A stretch of DNA of 32,351 nucleotides from an uncultured beta proteobacterium (GCA_903928055.1 CAIYPG010000138.1:1-32351), one strand, 5' to 3'; positions 26,133 through 32,351 are shown, counted from the first letter of the stretch. The notes: generated by a model from the letters alone, not told the origin. Made by a program: numbers and translations.

Positions 26133-27020
26133 CTATTTCGGTTGAAGCAGCGGCGGCCCGTTCCACTGATCGTCCGGAATGCCAAGCTGATACTCGCGCT
26201 GCCCCACCGCAGGATTGCGATTCACCTGCGGCCGCAGGAACAGCGGATGGGTCATGCTGCGGACCTCGTGCTCGATCTCGTACAGCAATCGCCCATCATC
26301 CGGATCGGTGATTTTTACGAAGCGATACAGGAAGCGGGTGTTCTCCTGCGAGATCAGCCCCGCCTTCTCCAGCAGCGCGTGCGTCTCGCCAAAGCGTGAT
26401 ACATAAACCTGGATATGGTGGCCGTCGTAGGCTGGCACTTCGCCCGCTGATTCCCTGAAGCGCATCTGCTGCCCCTGCCCGGCCTGCACCACGGCAACCC
26501 GCGCTCCACCCTCATCGGCAAGCGTTGCCTGGGCGAACAGCATCCGCTCATAGAAGCGGGCAATGCCCGCCGCCACACCATGGGGAACCTCGAATTCCAG
26601 ATAGGCGATGCCCAGCCAGATCGGAGCAAAGCGCGGCGAGGGTTCATACACGCGAAAGCGGTTCCCCCAGGGACAGCGAATCGCCACATGATCGCCTTCT
26701 GCCTTGAAATCGAACTGTGTGCCTGCAAACTGTCCTGCGTATTGCTCCAGGCGCTTGAGCAATCCCGCCCGATCGGGCATGACAATGCCGGTGTGGCCAC
26801 GCAGCCGGGTGGCATCGCCGGTCGGCAGGTGGAACTGGCTTTGCCCGACATTGATCCACATGTTGTCGATGCCGGTCTGCGCATAGGGATCACGCGTCAG
26901 TCCGAGTGCGCAGACATAAAAGGTCTGCGCCATGAAGGGGTTGGGAACGTTTACGTTCATATGGCCGAACCGCACGATGCTGCCAAGATTCTCGGCGCTG
27001 CGGTCGAATGCTGGATTCAT
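26133..27020 (-). CDS. VOC-superfamily (glyoxalase/bleomycin-resistance fold) protein
   Basis: A 295-residue protein with two beta-alpha-beta-beta-beta units. RFGHMNVNVPNPFMAQTFYVCALGLTRDP opens the first, with INVGQSQFHLPTGDATRLRGHTGI and PWGNRFRVYEP. The second has LEFEVPHGVAAGIARFYERMLF and HHIQVYVSRFGETHALL. These match ring-cleavage-dioxygenase/glyoxalase fold enzymes. ATG 27020 has AGGAGAAGG upstream. With the Bug gene just downstream, a role in carboxylate or aromatic breakdown is likely but unproven. Confidence 0.8.
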   Translation of the reverse strand: MNPAFDRSAENLGSIVRFGHMNVNVPNPFMAQTFYVCALGLTRDPYAQTGIDNMWINVGQSQFHLPTGDATRLRGHTGIVMPDRAGLLKRLEQYAGQFAGTQFDFKAEGDHVAIRCPWGNRFRVYEPSPRFAPIWLGIAYLEFEVPHGVAAGIARFYERMLFAQATLADEGGARVAVVQAGQGQQMRFRESAGEVPAYDGHHIQVYVSRFGETHALLEKAGLISQENTRFLYRFVKITDPDDGRLLYEIEHEVRSMTHPLFLRPQVNRNPAVGQREYQLGIPDDQWNGPPLLQPK

Positions 27021-27069
27021 TGGGTCACCTTCTCCTGGCCTTGCCATCTGTGTTGTGGCTATGCGACCC

Positions 27070-27075
27070 ATTATA
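27070..27075 (-). promoter_or_regulatory. Candidate -10 box (TATAAT) for the VOC-Bug operon
   Basis: The minus strand has a perfect TATAAT about 50 bases upstream of the VOC gene start, giving a leader of about 40 bases. No clear -35 hexamer is seen at 17 bases, so the promoter may rely on an activator or an extended -10 element. Confidence 0.45.
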
Positions 27076-27100
27076 GCGACGGGTGAACGCAACCCCGGGG

Positions 27101-27126
27101 ACTGTCGCCAAACGACGACAGTTTTT
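27101..27126 (+). terminator. Hairpin with T-tract upstream of the Ala/Lys-rich gene
   Basis: ACTGTCG / CGACAGT arms (7 bases) with an 8-base loop run straight into TTTTT on the plus strand. It has the form of an intrinsic terminator but sits about 100 bases before a plus-strand gene, between divergent genes. It may be an attenuator, the end of a small RNA, or part of the promoter region. Confidence 0.4.
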
Positions 27127-27225
27127 CTCTTTTTAATCAGTCAACTAAACCCTGCGGGCAACGTTAATGGATACAGGTCTGCCAATAACAGATCACTTCC
27201 CTGCACAAATACTGAAAGGTCGAAA

Positions 27226-27612
27226 ATGAACAAGCTCATCGCCGTACTGGTTGCCGGACTGTTCTCCGCTTCTGCGTTTGCACAGACTGCAACGCCCGCC
27301 ACGCCTGCAACCCCGGCCAAGGCCGCTGCAACCGTAAAAGCCGAAGTGAAGGCCGACAAGGCCGACGCAAAGGCTGTGAAGGCCGAGACCAAGGTTGACG
27401 TCAAGGCTGATGCCAAGGTTGAAAAGGCCGAAGTCAAGGCGACCGAAGTCAAGACCAAGGCAAAAGCCAAAGCCACCGCGACTGCGGTCAAGGCTGACGC
27501 CAAGGTTGCCGACGTGAAAACCGAAGCCAAGGCTGACAAGGCTGTCGCCAAGTCCGAGACCGCCAAGGTCAAGGCCGAAGGCAAGGCTGACGTAAAAGCC
27601 ACCACGAAGTAA
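27226..27612 (+). CDS. Exported Ala/Lys-rich repetitive protein
   Basis: A 128-residue protein with a Sec signal peptide (MNKLIAVLVAGLFSASAFAQ) and then about 108 residues made almost wholly of A, K, V, T, D and E, in loose repeats of the type VKAEVKADKADAKAVKAE. There is no aromatic residue after the signal. The composition resembles histone H1-like proteins, but the signal peptide places it outside the cytoplasm. It probably forms a long amphipathic helix or stays disordered. GAAAGG precedes the ATG. A strong terminator follows the stop. Confidence 0.8.
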   Translation: MNKLIAVLVAGLFSASAFAQTATPATPATPAKAAATVKAEVKADKADAKAVKAETKVDVKADAKVEKAEVKATEVKTKAKAKATATAVKADAKVADVKTEAKADKAVAKSETAKVKAEGKADVKATTK

Positions 27613-27630
27613 GCAGCACTCTTCGGAGAA

Positions 27631-27657
27631 AAAGACAGGTTCGCCTGTCTTTTTTTT
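27631..27657 (+). terminator. Terminator after the Ala/Lys-rich gene
   Basis: A perfect 8-base stem AAGACAGG / CCTGTCTT with the stable tetraloop TTCG, followed by a run of T residues, starting 19 bases after the stop. Confidence 0.93.
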
Positions 27658-27754
27658 CGTCCGATGTTTGCAAAGCCCGACGGATTGCCACGAGTTTGCT
27701 ATCGTGCGTCTGCAACCGATCCACCATCGATCAACCCAGCCCGCCGGACACGCC

Positions 27755-28153
27755 ATGATCTTTCTGCTGCTCAAAGTCGCCGGACTCGAATATGTCCCCG
27801 AACACATCCTGAATGACTGGGCACTCGAGCCCTCACGCCTGTGGCAGGTCGGAGACGTGTCGCCAGCCACCGGGCAACCGCATGAAGACGCCGGCTTCAA
27901 CATCACCATGCCGAACCACGAAGCGTGGCCCGACGCGCTCGCCTACCTGGCCGACTTCCTCGACACCAAGACCGAGATGTTCCATGAACTGATTTCTCTC
28001 GGCGCCAACTGCGAACTGCATGTGGGCGTGTCGGTGGATGGCGATGACACCGTGGCGCAGCCGCTGGAATTTCCGCGCGGCTTCATGGCCGACCTGCTGG
28101 AGCGCGAGATCGACCTCAGCGTCCTCGCCTTTCCGGCGGAAGACAAAAGCTAA
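27755..28153 (+). CDS. DUF4279-like hypothetical protein
   Basis: A 132-residue soluble protein. The pattern PEHILNDWALEPSRLWQVGD near the start and LISLGANCELHVGVSVDGDD near the end resembles DUF4279 proteins, which have no known biochemical role. ATG 27755 is chosen because the domain starts at once (MIFLLLKVAGLEYVPEHIL); the frame is open to 27668. It follows a strong terminator, so it is transcribed on its own. Confidence 0.6.
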   Translation: MIFLLLKVAGLEYVPEHILNDWALEPSRLWQVGDVSPATGQPHEDAGFNITMPNHEAWPDALAYLADFLDTKTEMFHELISLGANCELHVGVSVDGDDTVAQPLEFPRGFMADLLEREIDLSVLAFPAEDKS

Positions 28154-28170
28154 AAGCGATCCTGAAGCAG

Positions 28171-28248
28171 CCCTCACCCCAACCCCTCTCCCCGAGGGAG
28201 AGGGGCTTTTCCCCCTTCTCCCTCGGGGAGAAGGGCCGGGGATGAGGG
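28171..28248. repeat. REP-like double-hairpin palindromic repeat
   Basis: Two hairpins lie side by side: CCCCTCTCC / GGAGAGGGG (28183-28205) and CCCTTCTCCC / GGGAGAAGGG with a TCG loop (28213-28235). Both sit inside an outer inverted pair (CCCTCACCCC at 28171 and GGGGATGAGGG at the right end). This pyrimidine/purine-biased form is like the intergenic REP-type elements scattered through many beta- and gammaproteobacterial genomes. It lies between the DUF4279-like gene and the end of a convergent Bug gene. Confidence 0.8.
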
Positions 28249-28311
28249 AAAGAAATTGTTTTAACGCTTTCGCAAGCCCTGAAGTAATCGCACTTGCTTG
28301 TCTCCATACTG

Positions 28312-29295
28312 CTACTCCGGCTTGATGCCCGCCGCCTTGGCCACCTGCGTCCAGCGCTCGATCTGCGATTTGATCCACGCGGCATATTCCGCCGGCGTGC
28401 TGGACACCGGCTCCAGGCCGAAATCGCCGAACACCTTCTTCGTCTCCGGCGTAAACAGCACCTTTACCAATCCGGCATGGATGCGGTTGACCGCCTCGGC
28501 CGGCGTGCGCGCCGGGGCAAGGATTCCGTAACGCGAGCCGCCGTCAAAACCGGTCAGTCCCTGTTCATGTATCGAAGGCAGGTCCGGCAGCGCCTGCGCC
28601 CGCTCAAGCGAACTCACGCCGATCGCCACCACCTTGCCGGCCTTCATCTGCGGCACCACGGCCGGCATGGCAACGAACATCGCATCCACGCGACCGGCCA
28701 CCAGGTCGGTGACCGCCGGCCCCGCGCCCTTGTAGGGCACGTGCAGCATGTCTATGCCCGCCATGGTCTTGAACAGCTCCATGTACAGATGCAGCGGACC
28801 GCCCTGCCCCGAAGAGCCGAAGGCCAGCTTGCCCGGATTCCTCTTGGCCAGCGCAATGAACTCCTTGACGTTCGTCACGCCCAGCCCGGCATTCACCACC
28901 AGCAGCGTCGGCCCCGATGTCACCGGCGTGATCGGTGTGAAGTCCTTGATCGGATCAAAGGGCAGGTTGGCCGAGGTCACCGAGGACAGGATGAACGAAC
29001 TGGTGATGAACAGCAGCGTGTAGCCGTCCGGCTGCGACTTGGCGACATAGTCGGTGCCGATATTGCCCGAGGCGCCGCCGCGGAAATCCACGATCACCGG
29101 CTGGCCGAAATTCTCGCTCAGCTTCTGCGCCACCCAGCGCGCCGGCGGATCGGTGGGGCCACCGGTGGGGAAGGCCACCACGATGCGCACCAGCTTGGAA
29201 GGATAACCCTGGGCCAGCGCGACAGAAGGAACCAGCGCTGCAGCAATCACCGCAGCGAAGGCTGCGCGCATACATCCACGAATCAGATCCATCAT
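28312..29295 (-). CDS. Bug/TctC-family periplasmic solute receptor (copy 7)
   Basis: A 327-residue receptor. Signal peptide AAFAAVIAAALVPSVALAQ, then YPSKLVRIVVAFPTGGPTDP, QPDGYTLLFITSS, NLPFDPIKDFTPI, MLHVPYKGAGPAVTDLVAGR and IERWTQVAKAAGIKPE. GGGGGA precedes ATG 29295 (a second ATG follows at once). It stands alone, ending near the REP-like element, with two hairpins in its upstream leader. Confidence 0.94.
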   Translation of the reverse strand: MMDLIRGCMRAAFAAVIAAALVPSVALAQGYPSKLVRIVVAFPTGGPTDPPARWVAQKLSENFGQPVIVDFRGGASGNIGTDYVAKSQPDGYTLLFITSSFILSSVTSANLPFDPIKDFTPITPVTSGPTLLVVNAGLGVTNVKEFIALAKRNPGKLAFGSSGQGGPLHLYMELFKTMAGIDMLHVPYKGAGPAVTDLVAGRVDAMFVAMPAVVPQMKAGKVVAIGVSSLERAQALPDLPSIHEQGLTGFDGGSRYGILAPARTPAEAVNRIHAGLVKVLFTPETKKVFGDFGLEPVSSTPAEYAAWIKSQIERWTQVAKAAGIKPE

Positions 29296-29323
29296 GAAAC
29301 CGTCCCCCTGTGTCCTGTCACAA

Positions 29324-29382
29324 CCGCCGCACAGCCTCTGTGCTGGCGGAGTCGCAAGCGGGCCCCGACATTCGGAGCCCGC
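29324..29382. promoter_or_regulatory. Two adjacent hairpins in the leader of the seventh Bug gene
   Basis: Hairpin A (29324-29349): CCGCC-GCACAG / CTGTGC-GGCGG, 11 pairs with one bulged T and a CCT loop. Hairpin B (29358-29382): GCGGGC and CCG pair with GCCCGC and CGG around ACATT, with one mismatch. Neither has a T-run. They lie 30-90 bases upstream of the Bug start on the minus strand and may form a structured mRNA leader. The rest of 29296-29512 holds no gene. Confidence 0.4.
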
Positions 29383-29512
29383 AGGGTCAGACAGTAAGGC
29401 CGATCGGCACGCGCATCAAATAGGTTTTAATGATGCGGCCCTCTATGAAACGTGATGCGTCGCAGTGACGCGGGGCGGCACCTTGGAAATGCAGCGCCCG
29501 CCGCGAATGGCA

Positions 29513-30016
29513 TCAGCCGCCGAGAAAGTCCCGTTTGCCGATCTCCACGCCGTTGTGGCGCAGGATGAGATAGGCGGCAGTGACATGGAAATACAGGTTG
29601 GGCATCGCGAAGGTCTGCAGGTACTGCGCGCCCTTGAAGACCAAGTCCTTGCCGCCGATCTTCAGCGTGATCTCCTTGTCCTCGGTGCCGTCGATCTGGG
29701 CGGGTTTCACCGACTCGATAAAGGCAATCGTCTTGGCAATGCGCGCCTTCAGCTCGGCCAGCGTCTGCTCGGTGTCTTCGTGCCTCGGGTTCTCCACCCC
29801 CGCCAGCCGCGCCACTGCACCCTTGGCCGAATCGCAGGCGATCTGGATCTGGCTAGTGAACGGCAGCATGTCCGGATACAGCCGGAACGTGGTCAGCGCT
29901 TCGGGTTTGATTTTCTTCATATCGACGTAAGCCTGCGCCTTGTCGAGGATGGCGGAGAGGTTGGAGAGCATCGCGACAAAGCGCGGCGCGCTGGCCTGGT
30001 ACATGGAGAGGGACAT
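29513..30016 (-). CDS. DUF1993 family protein
   Basis: A 167-residue helical-bundle protein: MSLSMYQASAPRFVAMLSNLSAILDKAQ, RLYPDMLPFTSQIQIACDSAKGAVARLAG, and LPNLYFHVTAAYLILRHNG-like C-terminus (here MPNLYFHVTAAYLILRHNGV). This is a clear DUF1993 protein, a DinB-like fold of unknown activity, often chromosomal and stress-linked. ATG 30016 has AGGAA upstream. It is the last ordinary gene before the lower-GC right end. Confidence 0.85.
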   Translation of the reverse strand: MSLSMYQASAPRFVAMLSNLSAILDKAQAYVDMKKIKPEALTTFRLYPDMLPFTSQIQIACDSAKGAVARLAGVENPRHEDTEQTLAELKARIAKTIAFIESVKPAQIDGTEDKEITLKIGGKDLVFKGAQYLQTFAMPNLYFHVTAAYLILRHNGVEIGKRDFLGG

Positions 30017-30138
30017 GAGGTTCCTGAAAAGAAATGGTGAGGAGGCGCTCATTCTACTTCCTGCCTTGCTCGCTACACATAAAAGGCTCATTTGACGCGC
30101 TTGTATCACTTTGTCAGTTCGAGCCCTATGTGGCTTCC

Positions 30139-30156
30139 CGACCGGGGAAAATCTGG
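30139..30156 (+). repeat. Imperfect 18-bp direct repeat, left copy
   Basis: CGACCGGGGAAAATCTGG here matches CGAACGGGGCAAATCTGG at 31356-31373 in the same orientation, 16 of 18 bases. Each copy has a small palindromic core next to a shared AAATCTGG. Looser similarity extends for about 18 bases beyond the right side. The two copies bracket the MerR-Mrr gene. Confidence 0.5.
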
Positions 30157-30193
30157 GCACCGCTGGATGCTTAGAGTCAAACTGGCGTAGCGT

Positions 30194-31285
30194 CTACCGA
30201 ATTTTGATGACGACGCCTGGACACAGTTCAATGGACGAAGGGATTTCCCGCCACTCCGCCTCGTCAGTGAAGTTATCTAACAGCCAGCGACGAATGTCGT
30301 TGAAGTCACGCAGTTTCATCAATTTCGCATGTTCACGCGCGAACCACTCGGCGTCAGGTGAAAAAGAGGTGTTCGTCACGAGCAAGCCTGCATTAAACGG
30401 CTGTCCGGCCAACGTGCCAGAGAATTCTCGCACCGTTGCAGGCCCTTCCTTAGAGTTTGGATTGCGATGGTGTTTGACTTGTGCCGCACCAAGAAAAGGA
30501 AATGAGCTTCTCATACGCGGCCAAAACAGGACGTCGACGCCTCCATCCTTTCTGTTGATTGCACCTATTCGGCGGGGCTCAAAACCCATTGCGAATAGGC
30601 GGTCACAAATGAGTTCTTCAAATTGTTCAGGCGTAAGTTGGTGGACGAGAGAGGGCTCCTTTCGAAGTTGGTCTCCTAAGGTCTCCCCAACGCCAATCAA
30701 CTTGACATGTAAGGGTTCGGCGATTATTCCCTCGAGCAGGTTTCTAGCGCCACTAATAGTGAATCCTTGCTCGTAAAGGAGATCACGGACCCGCCTGATT
30801 AACAGCAGTTCGTGGTGCTGGTAATAGCGTCGATTGCCGCGCCGTTTCACCGGATTCAACTGGCTGAATTCTTGCTCCCAATAGCGCAGCACGTGAGGCT
30901 TGACGCCGCACAGTTCGCTGACTTCTCCTATGGTGAAAAAGCGCTTTGCGGGAATTGGGGAGAGATTATTGGGTTTTGTACAAGTGTCATCAGATTCAGC
31001 GTCAATGGCAGCCATGATTGGCGTGAACACTTCTCCTCCGTCAAGCCGGTTCCTGGCGCCAGAAATAGTGAAGCCTTGCTCGTAAAGAAGTTCGCGGACC
31101 CGCCTAATCAACAGAATTTCATGGTGCTGGTAATAGCGTTGATTACCGCGCCGTTTTGCCGGATGCAACTGGGTGAATTCCTGTTCCCAGTAGCGCAGCA
31201 CATGTGGCTTGACGCCACACAGTTCGCTGACTTCTCCTATGGTGAAAAAGCGCTTTGCGGGAATGGGAGGGGGACTATCGAACAT
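30194..31285 (-). CDS. Double MerR-type helix-turn-helix fused to an Mrr-like restriction endonuclease domain
   Basis: A 363-residue protein. Residues 8-82 and 111-185 are two copies of a MerR-type DNA-binding domain, each opening IPAKRFFTIGEVSELCGVKP and containing RRGN-x-RYYQHHE; 67 of 74 aligned residues agree. A 28-residue acidic linker separates them. From about 217 comes an Mrr-like PD-(D/E)XK nuclease: LTPEQFEELICDRLFAMGFE, Asp251 in DGGVDV, then Gln269-x-Lys271 in AAQVKHH, and LLVTNTSFSPDAEWFA. The MerR part closely resembles the short MerR protein usually found beside ihfA in beta- and gammaproteobacteria; fusion to a nuclease is unusual. Catalytic residues appear intact. ATG 31285 has GAGAG about 10 bases upstream. 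It follows a broken dGTPase gene on the same strand and lies in lower-GC DNA. Probable role: defence against foreign DNA (inference). Confidence 0.88.
   Translation of the reverse strand: MFDSPPPIPAKRFFTIGEVSELCGVKPHVLRYWEQEFTQLHPAKRRGNQRYYQHHEILLIRRVRELLYEQGFTISGARNRLDGGEVFTPIMAAIDAESDDTCTKPNNLSPIPAKRFFTIGEVSELCGVKPHVLRYWEQEFSQLNPVKRRGNRRYYQHHELLLIRRVRDLLYEQGFTISGARNLLEGIIAEPLHVKLIGVGETLGDQLRKEPSLVHQLTPEQFEELICDRLFAMGFEPRRIGAINRKDGGVDVLFWPRMRSSFPFLGAAQVKHHRNPNSKEGPATVREFSGTLAGQPFNAGLLVTNTSFSPDAEWFAREHAKLMKLRDFNDIRRWLLDNFTDEAEWREIPSSIELCPGVVIKIR
30737..31260. repeat. Tandem duplication of the MerR-domain coding unit
   Basis: About 212 bases near 30740-30955 and again near 31045-31260 align with about 24 differences. 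More of the differences are silent than change the protein (seven changed residues of 74). The last 60 or so bases of each copy, coding for the opening of the domain, are identical. Confidence 0.85.
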
Positions 31286-31292
31286 TTTTTGA

Positions 31293-31313
31293 TGCTCTCA
31301 ATTCATGAGAACA
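31293..31313. promoter_or_regulatory. Candidate operator upstream of the MerR-Mrr gene
   Basis: TGCTCTCAATTCATGAGAACA is an imperfect palindrome (7 of 8 arm positions pair) only 8 bases before the start codon, overlapping the expected promoter or leader region. MerR-type proteins often bind palindromes in their own promoters, so this could be the fusion protein's own site. No experiment supports it. Confidence 0.35.
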
Positions 31314-31355
31314 TTTTCGATTGCGAAAGTCTAGCATTTCGAGCTTTCCGCTCCC

Positions 31356-31373
31356 CGAACGGGGCAAATCTGG
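31356..31373 (+). repeat. Imperfect 18-bp direct repeat, right copy
   Basis: CGAACGGGGCAAATCTGG; partner of the copy at 30139-30156 (16 of 18 identical). Preceded by CTCCC so that CCCCG-AA-CGGGG makes a small palindrome. It lies between the MerR-Mrr gene and the dGTPase gene. Confidence 0.5.
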
Positions 31374-31387
31374 AAACTACTGGTTAG

Positions 31388-31407
31388 TTAAGGTCCAATT
31401 ACCTTAA
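31388..31407. promoter_or_regulatory. Perfect inverted repeat between the dGTPase and MerR-Mrr genes
   Basis: TTAAGGT, 6-base spacer, ACCTTAA: a 20-base palindrome about 100 bases upstream of the MerR-Mrr start. A second small hairpin (GCCACT / AGTGGC, 31426-31440) and CCCTTTTAGGG (31443-31453) follow closely. There is no T-run, so a terminator is not clear; an operator is possible. The 192-base gap (31286-31477) holds no gene. Confidence 0.4.
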
Positions 31408-31477
31408 AACAGAGCACAGGTGCGCGCCACTAGCAGTGGCGTCCCTTTTAGGGCCAGGATACACGGCGTCATACTTA

Positions 31478-32351
31478 CTATCGGATTTCGCCCATCCCGC
31501 TGAATTGACGCGCAAGATGTGTCGCATAGTTGTCAGTCATCCCGCTCACGAAGTCAAGAACTCGCATGAGCGCTAGGTACCGTCGGGTGTTTGGACATGT
31601 TTTTTGATCTCTGATACGTGGGTCAAATGTATTCGGACCAATTAGTTCGAGAACACGGCTACTTCGAAAGTTGCTCGCCGCCCCTGCGCCAAGCAACTCA
31701 TCGGTTGCATGACAAATGACATTCAGAAGTGTAGCTATGGTGTTGTAAGCGCCAATTTCGAGCTCAACTTTTCTTGGGTGAGCGAACACCTTTTGCTTGG
31801 CCAACTGCTTTGCGTTCGTGACGCATGTTCGGACTACCTCGCTACATAGCGGTAGTAGCTCGTGATGCTCTCCGCGCAAGAATTCATCTTCGTGCGATAT
31901 GAAAGCGGATGCCGCATCTTCAACCAGATGCGGAAATCACCTTCCCACGAACTAGCGGCGGCCTTCGAAGTGGGCGATATTTCTCAAGATCACGTGTAAG
32001 GCCATCAATCTTCTTGGTATCCAACAGTGGTCGTAGCACATCAAAAACTTCTTCCCAATTAAGGATTCCCATGTCCATGCCATCTTCGAGATCAAGAAGG
32101 CCATAGCAGAAATCGTCTGCAATCTCCATGAGGTGAACGAGAGGGTGTCTGCAATACCAGTTGCTCCCCTCCTGCGGAATAAGACCGACCGCTTGAGCTA
32201 CTTCGTGGAAAACATCGAGCTCGGATTGATAAACGCCGTACTTGTTCTTTTTGGGTCGCTGATCACTAACTGCAGGATCAGAGGTCCAAGGATACTTTAG
32301 GAAGGCTCCGAGCGAAGCATAAGTTAGCCGCAAGCCGCCGTCGTATGGGTG
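31478..32351 (-). pseudogene. dGTPase-like dNTP triphosphohydrolase, C-terminal part, with a frameshift (runs off the right edge)
   Basis: Read on the minus strand from the window edge: GGLRLTYASLGAFLKYPW, KKNKYGVYQSELDVFHEVAQ and RHPLVHLMEIADDFCYGLLD with LEDG, all hallmarks of dGTP triphosphohydrolases after their HD motif. The frame hits TGA at 31920-31922 just after GKVISASG. The next frame continues the family sequence: VEDAASAFISHEDEFLRGEH ... DFVSGMTDNYATHLARQFSG, ending at 31478. Removing one base near 31928 joins them as GKVISALVEDAASAF, so a single-base insertion is the simplest explanation: a real mutation or a sequencing error. The N-terminal HD domain is outside. It sits upstream of the MerR-Mrr gene, separated by 192 bases. 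dGTPases are known anti-phage dNTP depleters, but can also be housekeeping. Confidence 0.82.

Noticed and set aside
28294..29397. 367-residue plus-strand frame
   Set aside because: Antisense to the seventh Bug gene, with low-complexity Arg/His-rich sequence.
30108..30145. tRNA-like T-loop motif (GTTCGAG) near the right-end island
   Set aside because: The flanking bases do not pair as a T-stem and no cloverleaf can be drawn.
1..32351. CRISPR arrays, rRNA, insertion sequences
   Set aside because: No regularly spaced repeats, no rRNA segments and no transposase frames were seen.

Overview
The window is GC-rich DNA that looks like a betaproteobacterium, probably Burkholderiales. The strongest sign is seven separate tripartite-tricarboxylate (Bug/TctC) periplasmic solute receptors in 32 kb, an expansion typical of that order. 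All of this is inferred from reading translations and the sequence; no search was run.

Layout. 1-257 is the start of an MFS transporter that runs off the left edge. 361-3489 is a large membrane protein with a spermidine synthase-like domain. 3626-6654 (minus) holds two Bug receptors and a DapA-like protein that lacks the Schiff-base lysine. 6785-7783 is a CurA-type NADPH oxidoreductase. 7905-12487 is a signalling block: a stand-alone receiver, a LysM-FecR periplasmic protein, a CHASE2-PAS histidine kinase and a small membrane protein. 12610-14356 is an alkylation-repair pair (an Ada lacking its N-terminal sensor domain, then AlkA). 14460-17019 holds a Bug/carboxymuconolactone-decarboxylase pair and a convergent Bug gene. 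17390-19304 holds an OmpA-family porin, a phasin-like protein and a possible small ORF. 19358-23657 holds two cupin proteins and a divergent Bug/amidohydrolase pair, suggesting a catabolic cluster for an aromatic or carboxylic acid. 23673-24810 holds a response regulator and a cold-shock protein. 25093-27020 is a VOC/Bug pair. 27226-30016 holds an Ala/Lys-rich exported protein, a DUF4279-like protein, a REP-like palindrome, another Bug gene and a DUF1993 protein.

The right end, from about 30.06 kb, is different. Its G+C is visibly lower (about half, against clearly GC-rich DNA to the left) and it looks like an accessory island. It encodes a 363-residue protein with two nearly identical MerR-type helix-turn-helix domains fused to an Mrr-like PD-(D/E)XK nuclease domain. 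Next to it, on the same strand, is a dGTPase (dNTP triphosphohydrolase) broken by what looks like a single-base frameshift. The MerR domain closely resembles the short housekeeping MerR protein usually encoded beside ihfA in these bacteria, so a core DNA-binding module seems to have been captured, duplicated and joined to a restriction nuclease. An imperfect 18-bp direct repeat brackets the gene. A sequence-targeted nuclease beside a nucleotide-depleting enzyme is a plausible undescribed anti-phage or mobile-element system, and it is the main item to follow up.
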